This document shows, one piece after another, positions 16,501 to 24,042 of a stretch of DNA of 38,352 bases. How positions within the stretch are numbered: the stretch's first letter is position 1; every line of letters begins with the position of its first letter. Source of the stretch: Anaerostipes sp. (GTDB lineage: Bacteria > Bacillota > Clostridia > Lachnospirales > Lachnospiraceae); assembly GCF_018381315.1 (NCBI RefSeq), contig NZ_JAGZSD010000026.1:1-38352 (forward strand), written 5' to 3'. The notes beneath the pieces are model-generated. The model was not told the DNA's origin. It saw only the letters and a list, made by a program, of their open reading frames with translations, and did no database searches. A program made the position numbers and the translations under genes.

Positions 16501-17305
16501 CTTTTCTTCCCTGGAAAATGCTCTTGTGATCCAGCATATACTGCTCATAGGTAGCCTCCAAAGGGGCACGGTAAAAGCCTTCCTGGAACTTAATATTTTT
16601 AAGTTCGGTGGAGAATGTTGTATGACGGCAGTGATCAGACCAATAGGTATCCAACACACGAATTTCCGTCATTGACGGATCTCTCTCCTCCTCACCTTTA
16701 AAATACTTCTGGATATGCAGAAAATCCTTAAATGTCATAGCCAGGTTCAAAGAATCATAAAGCTCTTTGAGAGGCTGTTCGTCCATTCCCCTGAATCCCT
16801 CTACGATCTTTACATCTTCCGGCTCTTCAAACTCCATCACAAGCGTATCCGGTTTTTCTCCGGAAGACTCTCTGGAATCCACCGGATTGATGCAGTAATC
16901 CTTGATCTGCGCCATTTCGTCCTCAGAAAGCGTCCCTTTTACCACATATGTAGTCGCGCTTCTGATAACCGGTTCTTCACTTTCATTGAGCAGTTTCAGG
17001 CACTGCTGGGCAGAATCCGCTCTCTGATCGAACTGCCCCGGGAGGAATTCTACGCTGAAAGCAGCTTCCCCATCTTCCACAGGAAACGATTCTTCGTAAA
17101 TCTCATCCACAGGAGGCTCACTGAACACTGTGCCCAGCGCCTTTTGATAGCTTTCCTCAGAAACATTTTCCACATCATAGCGGATCAGAACACGGATCTT
17201 TTCCACATCCAGCCCTAAATACTGCCTTACCTCATCCAGCAGCTCCTTTGCTTTGATTGCATAGTCCTGTTTCTTTTCCACATAAACTCTCTTTACTTGT
17301 CCCAT
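13553..17305 (-). CDS. purL: Phosphoribosylformylglycinamidine synthase, full-length PurL
   Basis: A 1250-residue single-chain FGAM synthase that converts FGAR, glutamine and ATP to FGAM in purine synthesis. In order it has an N-terminal PurS-like region, the AIRS-like ATP-binding repeats (DHCRHTTFSTEL, FKNETHNHPTEIEPFGGAATCLGG, KVHTEESIETCG, GFGLASIGGKDSMSGTF), and a class I glutamine amidotransferase at the C-terminus with Cys1091 in LGICNGFQ and His in VSHGEGR. The fusion replaces the separate PurS, PurL and PurQ of Bacillus and is common in clostridia. ATG 17305 follows GAGGAGG. It sits 11 bases after an AstE/AspA-like gene as the last gene of that operon, an unusual place for purL. Confidence 0.97.
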   Translation of the reverse strand: MGQVKRVYVEKKQDYAIKAKELLDEVRQYLGLDVEKIRVLIRYDVENVSEESYQKALGTVFSEPPVDEIYEESFPVEDGEAAFSVEFLPGQFDQRADSAQQCLKLLNESEEPVIRSATTYVVKGTLSEDEMAQIKDYCINPVDSRESSGEKPDTLVMEFEEPEDVKIVEGFRGMDEQPLKELYDSLNLAMTFKDFLHIQKYFKGEEERDPSMTEIRVLDTYWSDHCRHTTFSTELKNIKFQEGFYRAPLEATYEQYMLDHKSIFQGRKDKFVCLMDLALMAMRRLKREGALNDMEESEEINACSIVVPVSIDGGEEEEWLVSFKNETHNHPTEIEPFGGAATCLGGAIRDPLSGRSYVYQAMRVTGASDPTVPLKDTLKGKLPQRKIVTGAAHGYSSYGNQIGLATGFVDEIYHPDYVAKRMEIGAVMGAAPRKNVVRETSDPGDIIVLLGGRTGRDGCGGATGSSKVHTEESIETCGAEVQKGNPPTERKIQRLFRREEVSRLIKKCNDFGAGGVSVAIGELADGLRIDLDKVPKKYAGLDGTELAISESQERMAVVLDPKDVDQFLAFSEEENLEAVAVAVVTEEPRLVLSWREKEIVNLSRAFLDTNGAHQENDVYVEVPQRVSSFFDQEIPESFTGACMDTLKNLNVCSKKGLVEMFDSTIGAGSVTLPYGGKYQMTPVQTMVAKLPVLSGKTDTVTMMSYGFDPYLSKWSPFHGAVYAITHSIAKIVAAGGDYKKIRLTFQEYFKRLGEDPERWGQPFAALLGAYHAQIGFGLASIGGKDSMSGTFNDIDVPPTLVSFAVDVADGKHVITPELKRAGNRLVRICIPRDVYHLPVYKEAKKVYKRIHKLIQEGAIKSCYAIGFGGTIEAVAKMAFGNGLGVIFDQEVELKDLVENHYGSFVVEMDTRDIRKLAIPSLLLGEITTTPELVLGNEVVPLKEAQDAWTKPLEEVFPTRSEGSQDPVDTRNYTKGKAYFAKNKVAKPKVFIPVFPGTNCEYDSARAFEEAGAEVITKVFKNLDAQGIRDSVDEFEKAIKESQMIMFPGGFSAGDEPEGSAKFFATAFRNEKLKEAVMDLLTNRDGLALGICNGFQALIKLGLVPEGKIVEQTEQSPTLAMNRIGRHISKIAYTKVTSNLSPWFREVNAGDVFSIPVSHGEGRFVANDDVIKKLFENGQVATQYVDLNGDPTMNEDFNPNGSYYAIEGITSPDGRVLGKMGHSERMGEFVSSNITGNKNQKIFLSGVNYFK

Positions 17306-17316
17306 ATGGTCCTCCT

Positions 17317-18264
17317 CTATTCGTGCAGCTTCTTTATAATTTGAAACGCTGAAGCATTCTCCAAAATCATTGGATCCTTCTTCGCGTAAAAAACGATTCC
17401 ATCCACGCTGGAATGCACCTCAGAGATGATATCTCCCTCATAAGGGTCCAATATCTCTCCCAGGAGCTGTTCCCGGTGCACTTCTTCACCAACATTCACC
17501 AGGCGTCTGAAAAAGCCTGATGCATCAGTCTTTACCTCCGCCATATCCTCTTCTTCTATAATACTAGCAATATATCCATTATGGCAATTATATTTTAAAA
17601 TACCCATTCTTGTCAGAAAACGCAGAACAGCTGATACCGCCTGCTTTGCCGTGAGTTCATTGATATGTCCCGTATCGCCGGAATAAACGGAGAACGCATC
17701 TGTCCCGCTGATCTGCCAATTATAGTTTAATGTCTTTACATCAAAACTCCTGGCCTTGCTCGTGATCACATACGGCAGCCCGAATAAATTTGCCAGACTT
17801 GCACTTTCCTTTCCGGTAGGCTGCATCCTGACATGAGGTATGAAATCCCCCTTCCGGTAAAATGATGGAAACTGGATCCCATAGCGGTATCCCTTCACCT
17901 TTTCAAATATATTGGCGGCCAGACGGCTGGTAGGCTCCCCCTGAGGGTTCCCCGGGAATTCCCTGTTTATATCGCTGTTGTCAGAAACCCAATATCTCAT
18001 CCCCACATTCATAGAGGAATTATTCAGAGACGGGATCACCAAAATCTCATGATTGCCGACAATCGCACCGGATGCTTCCAGTTCTTTCAGTCTTTTAACC
18101 AGAAGCGAACAGATAAACAGCTGCTGAAATTCATTGCCCCTCATAGAACCGATGATGCACGCCGCCGGTTCAGATTCCTCTCCCGTTTTTCCAAAACGGT
18201 ATCCATCTATCTTAAATTCTTCCCTCAGATAAGAATCTGTGGAATACAGTGTTTCTTTCATCAT
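17317..18264 (-). CDS. AstE/AspA (M14-like) family protein, zinc ligands altered
   Basis: A 315-residue protein of the succinylglutamate desuccinylase/aspartoacylase superfamily, with an N-terminal M14-like domain and a C-terminal beta domain (SSVDGIVFYAKKDPMIL). The usual HxxE zinc motif reads MRGNE (Arg42, Glu45) and the second His segment reads YGIQFPS (Gln131), so two His ligands are missing. The substrate-side motif SDINREFPG (Asn100, Arg101) is preserved. It overlaps the paralogue at 18261-19199 by four bases (ATGA) with a GGGAGGTG site. Loss of ligands suggests a non-catalytic or heteromeric partner subunit. Confidence 0.78.
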   Translation of the reverse strand: MMKETLYSTDSYLREEFKIDGYRFGKTGEESEPAACIIGSMRGNEFQQLFICSLLVKRLKELEASGAIVGNHEILVIPSLNNSSMNVGMRYWVSDNSDINREFPGNPQGEPTSRLAANIFEKVKGYRYGIQFPSFYRKGDFIPHVRMQPTGKESASLANLFGLPYVITSKARSFDVKTLNYNWQISGTDAFSVYSGDTGHINELTAKQAVSAVLRFLTRMGILKYNCHNGYIASIIEEEDMAEVKTDASGFFRRLVNVGEEVHREQLLGEILDPYEGDIISEVHSSVDGIVFYAKKDPMILENASAFQIIKKLHE

Positions 18265-19199
18265 AACCAGGCACCTCCCACAACTCTGGCGATCAGAGAT
18301 CCCTCGGTTACCCCCGGATGTTCTCTGACTGTCATTAAGATGCCGTCTGCAGGAGCGATAATCTCCTCCTCCACCGCACCTAAGATGGGGCTGGTAACAC
18401 TGCCGATGATTTCACCCTGTCTTACATAGTCTTTTACCTTTTTATGTGTGACAAATAATCCATTCGTCTCACAGTTCAGATAATGGATCCCGTCATCATG
18501 GACAATCTTCGCTTTCTTGGGTCTGGCCGTCTCTCCCTGCCAGATGCCCAGTTCCTTCATGGTAGCAAAAACACCTTCAACAATCTGCCTGCAGAAGTCG
18601 TATTTAATCCGGAATGCAGCTCCGGATTCAGTCACCATGCACGGCACTCCCCGCTCATTCAGTGCATACGCAAGGCTTCCTTCATTCACCGTGGTGGAAG
18701 GATGGATCCAGATCAGGTCTGTGTTCATGCATCCCGCCAGAAAAAGCAGCCGCTCATCTGCGCCGCCGTTTAATCTTACCTGGGGTATCTCCTGCAAAAA
18801 AATGTTGCTGGAATGGATATCAATGACACAGTCAGCGTCCTGCATATCTTCCAGCAGCTTTGCCGCCGTATACTCGCCCAGTTCACCCGTCAGATCCCCC
18901 GGGAATACCGTGCTGTAGTCTTCCTGGGTGATGGGTATGCTGCGGCTTCTGGCATCCAGGCCCAGAGGATTGACAGAGGGATATACGTCTACGATTCCTG
19001 ATAAGGAATCGTAATCCTCCTTGATCCTCTTTATGATCTCGCCGCAGATATACTGTCCGCCTAACTCGTCTCCATATAGTCCGGAAACCAGGCAGATTTT
19101 TTTTTCCTTTCCTGTCATCACATCCGGATGCAGGGAATTCTTCTTAATTCTCAGTGTCTCCCGTACCGGAAGCTTTACTGATACTACTGTCTCAATCAT
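18261..19199 (-). CDS. AstE/AspA (M14-like) family protein, paralogue with complementary residue changes
   Basis: A 312-residue paralogue of the downstream protein. It keeps Glu45 of the zinc motif but has Tyr42 in place of His (GLYGDE, codon TAT). It keeps the second His (His129 in IDIHSS) and the NPLGLDARSR segment, while the DxNR motif is replaced by EDYSTVFPG. The C-terminal domain (APADGILMTVREHPGV) is of the usual AstE/AspA type. It begins 4 bases after the antiporter stop. The family hydrolyses N-acyl amino acids or related amides; the real substrate is unknown. Together with the partner, each protein retains what the other lacks. Confidence 0.8.
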   Translation of the reverse strand: MIETVVSVKLPVRETLRIKKNSLHPDVMTGKEKKICLVSGLYGDELGGQYICGEIIKRIKEDYDSLSGIVDVYPSVNPLGLDARSRSIPITQEDYSTVFPGDLTGELGEYTAAKLLEDMQDADCVIDIHSSNIFLQEIPQVRLNGGADERLLFLAGCMNTDLIWIHPSTTVNEGSLAYALNERGVPCMVTESGAAFRIKYDFCRQIVEGVFATMKELGIWQGETARPKKAKIVHDDGIHYLNCETNGLFVTHKKVKDYVRQGEIIGSVTSPILGAVEEEIIAPADGILMTVREHPGVTEGSLIARVVGGAWL

Positions 19200-19203
19200 G
19201 ATG

Positions 19204-20406
19204 TTATCTCTTTCCTGTCCTGTAGCTTAATCGGTTAAACCAATCTGAGAAAAATAGTTTCAGAAGGATCGGCGCCAGAAGGGTTGTGACCAGCACCATA
19301 ATAACAATCGGAGCAAAGAGATCCTCGCTGAGCAGTCCCACGTGGATTCCTTTCTGCGCCACGATCAGGGCCACCTCCCCCCGGCAGACCATGCCGGCTC
19401 CGATCTTCAGTGACTCCTTATAGGAATATTTACAAAGCTTCGCGCCGATGCCGCAGCCGATGATCTTTGTCAATACAGCTGCAACACTGATGAGCACTGT
19501 AAATATAATTAAAGTCTGGGTCATGCCGGCAACTTCTACTTTCAGCCCGATACTCGCAAAAAAGATCGGGGTAATCAGCATATAAGATATACACTCAACC
19601 TTCCGGTGAATATAATAAGTTTCCGGTATCCTGCACAGAATGATCCCGGCCAGATATGCTCCTGTGATGTCAGCAATCCCGAACAATTCCGCCAGAAATG
19701 CCAAAAACAGACAGAAAGCCAGTGCCAGCACAGGTACTCTTCTCCGGTGCACCTGTTCGTTGTTTACCTTCATCATAGACATCCTGCGGAAAAACTTATA
19801 CACAAAAAATCCGCCGGCCCCTGAAATGGCAAAAAACAGAGCCATCTTCCCTATAATCAGCAAAACTCCTGTAATCTCTACAGTTCCTGCCCGGCCGATG
19901 CTTGTCATCACCGAAAGCAGGATGATTCCCAGTATATCATCAATAATTGCCGCACCGAGAATCGCTGTCCCCACACGGCCCTTGAGCTTTCCCATATCCT
20001 GAAGTGTCTCTACGGTAATGCTCACAGACGTGGCTGTAAGAATAACTCCCACAAAGATATTTTCCATCAGGTTCTTTTCAAACATATAGGATATAACGCC
20101 GCCCACTGCCAAAGGCACAAAAACTCCGCAGAGCGCAATCACCATAGCCGCTTTCCCGCTCCGCTTTAATTCCCTTACATCCGTTTCCAGCCCAGCCTGA
20201 AACATCAGAACGATCACTCCGATCTCTGCCAGGCTCAGGATCGTATCGGAAGGCTCAATCACATTGAGCACCACCGGTCCCAGGATGATACCTGCGATCA
20301 GTGCTCCAACCACCGGAGGCATGTTTACTTTCCGCGAGAACAGGCTGAAAGATTTCGTCAATGCCAAGATCACCGCTATATCCAATAAGTATCTGTATTC
20401 TTCCAT
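19204..20406 (-). CDS. Cation:proton antiporter (CPA2, KefB/NapA type)
   Basis: A 400-residue integral membrane antiporter, exchanging Na+ or K+ for H+. Hydrophobic helices run throughout. Typical marks are KVNMPPVVGALIAGIILGP near the N-terminus, the central ATSVSITVETL and GAAIIDDILGIILL (the paired Asp-Asp of the ion site), and GMVCRGEVALIVAQKG near the C-terminus. No cytosolic RCK/TrkA domain is attached. The start at 20406 is chosen because GCGGAGG lies just upstream; the longer ORF to 20466 would overlap the promoter. It is the first gene of the operon with the AstE/AspA pair and purL. Confidence 0.88.
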   Translation of the reverse strand: MEEYRYLLDIAVILALTKSFSLFSRKVNMPPVVGALIAGIILGPVVLNVIEPSDTILSLAEIGVIVLMFQAGLETDVRELKRSGKAAMVIALCGVFVPLAVGGVISYMFEKNLMENIFVGVILTATSVSITVETLQDMGKLKGRVGTAILGAAIIDDILGIILLSVMTSIGRAGTVEITGVLLIIGKMALFFAISGAGGFFVYKFFRRMSMMKVNNEQVHRRRVPVLALAFCLFLAFLAELFGIADITGAYLAGIILCRIPETYYIHRKVECISYMLITPIFFASIGLKVEVAGMTQTLIIFTVLISVAAVLTKIIGCGIGAKLCKYSYKESLKIGAGMVCRGEVALIVAQKGIHVGLLSEDLFAPIVIMVLVTTLLAPILLKLFFSDWFNRLSYRTGKR

Positions 20407-20437
20407 TATTATAGCCTCCGCGCCAATATTCGATCGT

Positions 20438-20466
20438 ATCGTATCATACAGGAAAACACTTGTCAA
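20438..20466 (-). promoter_or_regulatory. Promoter of the antiporter-AspA-purL operon
   Basis: On the minus strand TTGACA (20466-20461), a 17-base spacer and TACGAT (20443-20438) make a near-consensus promoter about 32 bases before the ATG. Repeated ATACGATACGAT overlaps the -10 and GTATGATAC is a short palindrome, so a repressor operator at this site is plausible. Confidence 0.72.
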
Positions 20467-20490
20467 ACCTATAACAATCTTTATGTCCCC

Positions 20491-20519
20491 TTGCTTTTTC
20501 CCTTATTATTTAGTATATT
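20491..20519 (+). promoter_or_regulatory. Promoter of the DUF1292 gene
   Basis: TTGCTT (20491-20496), a 17-base spacer and TATATT (20514-20519), about 80 bases upstream of the ATG at 20600 and divergent from the antiporter promoter. Confidence 0.5.
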
Positions 20520-20599
20520 AAGAACAGCTCAAAAATGCAAATAAAATTAGTAGAATTTCTGTCAATTATCAGTAAAATTCTAAGAAAAGAGGTAGTCTT

Positions 20600-20917
20600 A
20601 TGAGTGATGAATTCAACGTAGAAGCTGACGTATTTGAGGAAGAAAATCCAATCATCCATCTGGAAATGGAGGATGGGGTCCAGCTCGACTGCGCTGTGAT
20701 TTGTATCTTCGGCATTGAAGAACAAGATTATATCGCCCTGGTTCCTGTTCAAGATCTTGAAAATGACGAAGAAGAAAGTGAACTTCTCCTTTACCGTTAT
20801 GAAGAACTGCCGGATGATGAAGTCCAGCTGGACAACATTGAGGACGATGACGAATACGAGATGGTTTCCGCCGCATTCGATGCCATCCTGGAAGAAGAGG
20901 ATGACGAAGAGGAATAA
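20600..20917 (+). CDS. DUF1292 domain-containing protein
   Basis: A 105-residue, strongly acidic protein of the small DUF1292 family widespread in Firmicutes. It shows the typical CAVICIFGIEEQDYIALVPV core, LLYRYEE, and an acidic tail of Glu and Asp repeats. An AGAGGT-like site precedes ATG 20600. The function of the family is unknown; in many genomes it is linked to the yrzL-yrrK-yrzB gene set, which is not present here. A bidirectional terminator follows. Confidence 0.9.
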   Translation: MSDEFNVEADVFEEENPIIHLEMEDGVQLDCAVICIFGIEEQDYIALVPVQDLENDEEESELLLYRYEELPDDEVQLDNIEDDDEYEMVSAAFDAILEEEDDEEE

Positions 20918-20965
20918 GGCCTGAGCCGTTTCTCATCATCGGCCGGTCATACGGTCTTTTAAAAT

Positions 20966-21012
20966 AAAAAACTTCGGTCCCGGCTTATACACAGCCGCAA
21001 CCGAAGTTTTTT
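20966..21012. terminator. Bidirectional intrinsic terminator
   Basis: An outer 12-bp stem (20966-20977 with 21001-21012) ends in A and T tracts and contains an inner CGGC/GCCG pairing. It separates DUF1292 (ends 20917) and the convergent GGDEF-EAL gene (ends 21027). Confidence 0.87.
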
Positions 21013-21026
21013 GATTTCTTGAAAAC

Positions 21027-24023
21027 TTACCTGCGCAGTTCCAGCAGCTTTTTCTTTTTCTGCTCATCAATATCCTGAATCAGCAGACTCGGTTTTGCAA
21101 AGTAATAGCCCTGAATATAATCTGCACCCAGCCTGACGACTGTCTGCATCTCTTCGTAGGTTTCCACCCCTTCTGCAATGATCTTAATCTGCCGTTCATG
21201 TGCGTAATAAATAATATTTTTGACAATCTGCTGCTTATTGTGATCAATGTGGATATCCCGGATAATTTTCATGTCGATCTTCAGATACTGCGCTGATACG
21301 CTGAGAAGCAGATGTTCATTGTTATACCCGCTTCCATAATCATCAATGGCAATACTGCCTCCCCACCGGCGCATACGTTCTTCCTTCTTTGCCTGCATTC
21401 TCCGGTTGCCGCGTTCTTCCTCCGTAATTTCCTGTACAATCAGATCCAGATATTCCCCGTACTGGAATTCAAACCACTCCACATCCTTTTCATCTAAATC
21501 CTGGTTTGGAATAGAGTTGATGAAGATTCTGGTTCCTTTTTTCACAGCATTGCTGTGCATCAGTTCCACAAAAGATTCCATTGACTTAAACCATGTCAGG
21601 CGTTCTATCTCATAAAGCTTTGATTCCTGCTTTGCCAGAGAAAGAATCTCATAAACAGTCGGAATGGAATCCAGCCTTGACCGCATCAACGCCTCGAATG
21701 CAAATGTCTCTCCGGTTGCCACGTCAATAATCGGCTGGAAATAATACTCGATCAGTTCTTCCTCTATAAGATGGTTCAGCTCTTCTTTATTTTGGAGCAG
21801 GTATGCATCCTCAACATAGCTCTCGCTGTCAAACTCTCCGTATCTTCCTTTTCCTCTTTTCTTTACCTTATACATAGCGAAATCCGCATACTTTATAAGC
21901 ATTGTGTAATCGGTAGTATTGTCCGGATACCATGCAATACCACCGGACATCCTCAGACGGAACTTCTGCTTATTCGGCAGTTCCAAATACTCTTCATCCA
22001 TTCTGGACCAGCACTGCTTTATTTCCCTGCGTATCTCATCCTTTGTATCATATCCGTAGAAAAAGACGAAAAATTCATCCCCTGACATTCTTGCAACCAC
22101 AGAACTTTCGGGAGAATAATTTTTAAGACCTGCGGCTGTCTTTTGAATATACTTGTCTCCGAAATCATGTCCGTATGTATCGTTGAGGAACTTTAAGTTA
22201 TCCAGGTCAATCATCATCAATGCTGCTTTTTTGAGGACTCCCTCTCCCTCATGGAACAATTGGTCAAGTCTTGCGTTAAACGCCCTCCTGTTCAAAATAT
22301 TCGTAAGAAGATCATAATCCCTTTCATACTCCATCTTTTTCAGTTCCAGAGTCTCTTTTGTTATGTCCTCTGCCAGTCCCACAATCTTATCATCTTCAAA
22401 CTGAATGCTCAGGCGGATCCATACCGGATCCTTTTCTGTCGGTATCTCAAAGATATAAATATGATCCTGTTCATTCACCCTGCTGACGTAAGGGGCAAAC
22501 TGATGCATGCTTTCTGAAAATTCTTCCGTGGACATGTTATCCCATTTTTTATCACAGTGGAAAACGCTGAAAAAGTCTTCCGTCATAAAAAATCTGTTTT
22601 CCTTTTTATCAATCTCAAAACCGCCGATCTTAATACTTGCCATCCGCAGGATCTGCGCAAACTTTCTGGCTGATTCAAATACAGCCGAGCTCAGTTTCTC
22701 AAAAGAGCCTCCCAGCTCATCCAGTTCATTAATTCCCGTCTTGCTGAGAACAATAGGGCGGTTCGGGTCACTATTTTTTACATCAGAAGCCAGACTGATC
22801 ACCGGCCGTGTAATCAGGATGCTGACCACCAGCACACCGATGACACTGACAATAAACAGGGCTGCTACCACAATCACAAGCGTCCTGCTGAACTTATTGG
22901 AAAATGCAAACAGCTGGTCCGTTGGGACAACACCAATCAGCGCCCACTTATAATCTGCAAACGGTGTATTGGTGTTATACAGTTTCAGATAATGTATATC
23001 GCTGCAAAGTATATCAGAGTCCTGCCCGCCTATAGTATAGGCATTGTTGTAATCTTCTGACGCATTCAGGCGCATTGATTTGCTCTGCTTCATATACATG
23101 CTGTACGCCGGGCCGCTGACCATGGCATTCTGAAACGGATCGGTTTTCTTGCCTTCCTGTACTCCCAGAATATAAGCACTTGTTTTATTTTCGCTGAGTT
23201 CATTAAAAGAAATCAGCTTTTTAAGATAATCTGTAGATAATTCAACTCCCAGCACTCCATAGACGGTGCCGTCCTCAAGCCTGAGCGGAACAGAATAGGA
23301 GATAACCTCTGATGTATTGTCCTTCAGTGTATAGGAAGGACTCCAGTACCCTAAATCTGATGTCTTAAGATCCGGATTCTCTTTTGCTGCCATATATGGT
23401 TCATATAAAAAGGAATAATAAGATGTCTGGGAATCCCCGAATCCAAATCCTGAATTCCATCCGGTATCCATTCCGATTTTCCATTTCCTGACCAGCTCTG
23501 AGGGCATCCTCTCTGCCAGAAGATCCGTATTGTTTTCTGAAGGGGCTGCCACAGGATCATAGTCCCTGATACAAATCCCCGGTTTGTTTTTGTATTTTCC
23601 TGCCTTTTTATCTGCTGACAGGTCATCCGTATTCAGCACTATAAATGCACCCGTCACCATATTCTGTCTTATCAATGCAATCAGCTCTTCTGTACTTTTA
23701 TCCAGCAGTTTGATAGATGCTGAACTGTTGCTTTGAATCTTTCGGAACCCTTCCGGGTCCTCCTTCTTCAGCTTTTGGGCTGACTGATTGACCGATTCCA
23801 GGGCAGAATCCAGGTTAGACCACCTCTTAAGCATCTCGTCCTCAATGTAATTTTTCCGGTTGATGACGCGTTCATTGATGATGTCTACAGAATTTTGATT
23901 CAGCCGCTTCATTACTCCGCCCCCAAATAAAAGCCCCGTAAGGACCGCCACCTGGAGAATGACCAATAGCAGCAGAGGTACCAATATTCTTTTCAAAATT
24001 GAATTTTGCCTTAACCATCTCAT
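21027..24023 (-). CDS. Membrane dCache-HAMP-GGDEF-EAL c-di-GMP protein
   Basis: A 998-residue signalling protein. A membrane helix (about 12-35) is followed by a large extracellular dCache-like sensor (about 40-370, with YDPVAAPSENN and GVLGVELSTDYLKKL), a second helix (about 377-400), a HAMP region, a PAS-like segment, GGDEF and EAL. The GGDEF motif reads SGDEF near residue 646, a variant often still active; no RxxD inhibitory site precedes it. The EAL domain keeps EALMR (about 776), IDDYGSGYN (about 892), LKIDMKI, AEGVET and YIQGYYFAKP, so phosphodiesterase activity is likely. It lies 19 bases after a sugar-binding lipoprotein gene, which probably feeds its sensor. Confidence 0.92.
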   Translation of the reverse strand: MRWLRQNSILKRILVPLLLLVILQVAVLTGLLFGGGVMKRLNQNSVDIINERVINRKNYIEDEMLKRWSNLDSALESVNQSAQKLKKEDPEGFRKIQSNSSASIKLLDKSTEELIALIRQNMVTGAFIVLNTDDLSADKKAGKYKNKPGICIRDYDPVAAPSENNTDLLAERMPSELVRKWKIGMDTGWNSGFGFGDSQTSYYSFLYEPYMAAKENPDLKTSDLGYWSPSYTLKDNTSEVISYSVPLRLEDGTVYGVLGVELSTDYLKKLISFNELSENKTSAYILGVQEGKKTDPFQNAMVSGPAYSMYMKQSKSMRLNASEDYNNAYTIGGQDSDILCSDIHYLKLYNTNTPFADYKWALIGVVPTDQLFAFSNKFSRTLVIVVAALFIVSVIGVLVVSILITRPVISLASDVKNSDPNRPIVLSKTGINELDELGGSFEKLSSAVFESARKFAQILRMASIKIGGFEIDKKENRFFMTEDFFSVFHCDKKWDNMSTEEFSESMHQFAPYVSRVNEQDHIYIFEIPTEKDPVWIRLSIQFEDDKIVGLAEDITKETLELKKMEYERDYDLLTNILNRRAFNARLDQLFHEGEGVLKKAALMMIDLDNLKFLNDTYGHDFGDKYIQKTAAGLKNYSPESSVVARMSGDEFFVFFYGYDTKDEIRREIKQCWSRMDEEYLELPNKQKFRLRMSGGIAWYPDNTTDYTMLIKYADFAMYKVKKRGKGRYGEFDSESYVEDAYLLQNKEELNHLIEEELIEYYFQPIIDVATGETFAFEALMRSRLDSIPTVYEILSLAKQESKLYEIERLTWFKSMESFVELMHSNAVKKGTRIFINSIPNQDLDEKDVEWFEFQYGEYLDLIVQEITEEERGNRRMQAKKEERMRRWGGSIAIDDYGSGYNNEHLLLSVSAQYLKIDMKIIRDIHIDHNKQQIVKNIIYYAHERQIKIIAEGVETYEEMQTVVRLGADYIQGYYFAKPSLLIQDIDEQKKKKLLELRR

Positions 24024-24042
24024 ACCCTGAACCTAAACCTCG

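Noticed and set aside
14606..17218. Several plus-strand ORFs over 140 codons
   Set aside because: All are antisense shadows of purL, which has full-length conserved domains.
17305..17330. Purine riboswitch upstream of purL
   Set aside because: There are only 11 bases between purL and the upstream gene, and no aptamer is visible.
20510..20752. Minus-strand ORF over the DUF1292 start
   Set aside because: It crosses the DUF1292 promoter and coding region; DUF1292 has the recognised family core.
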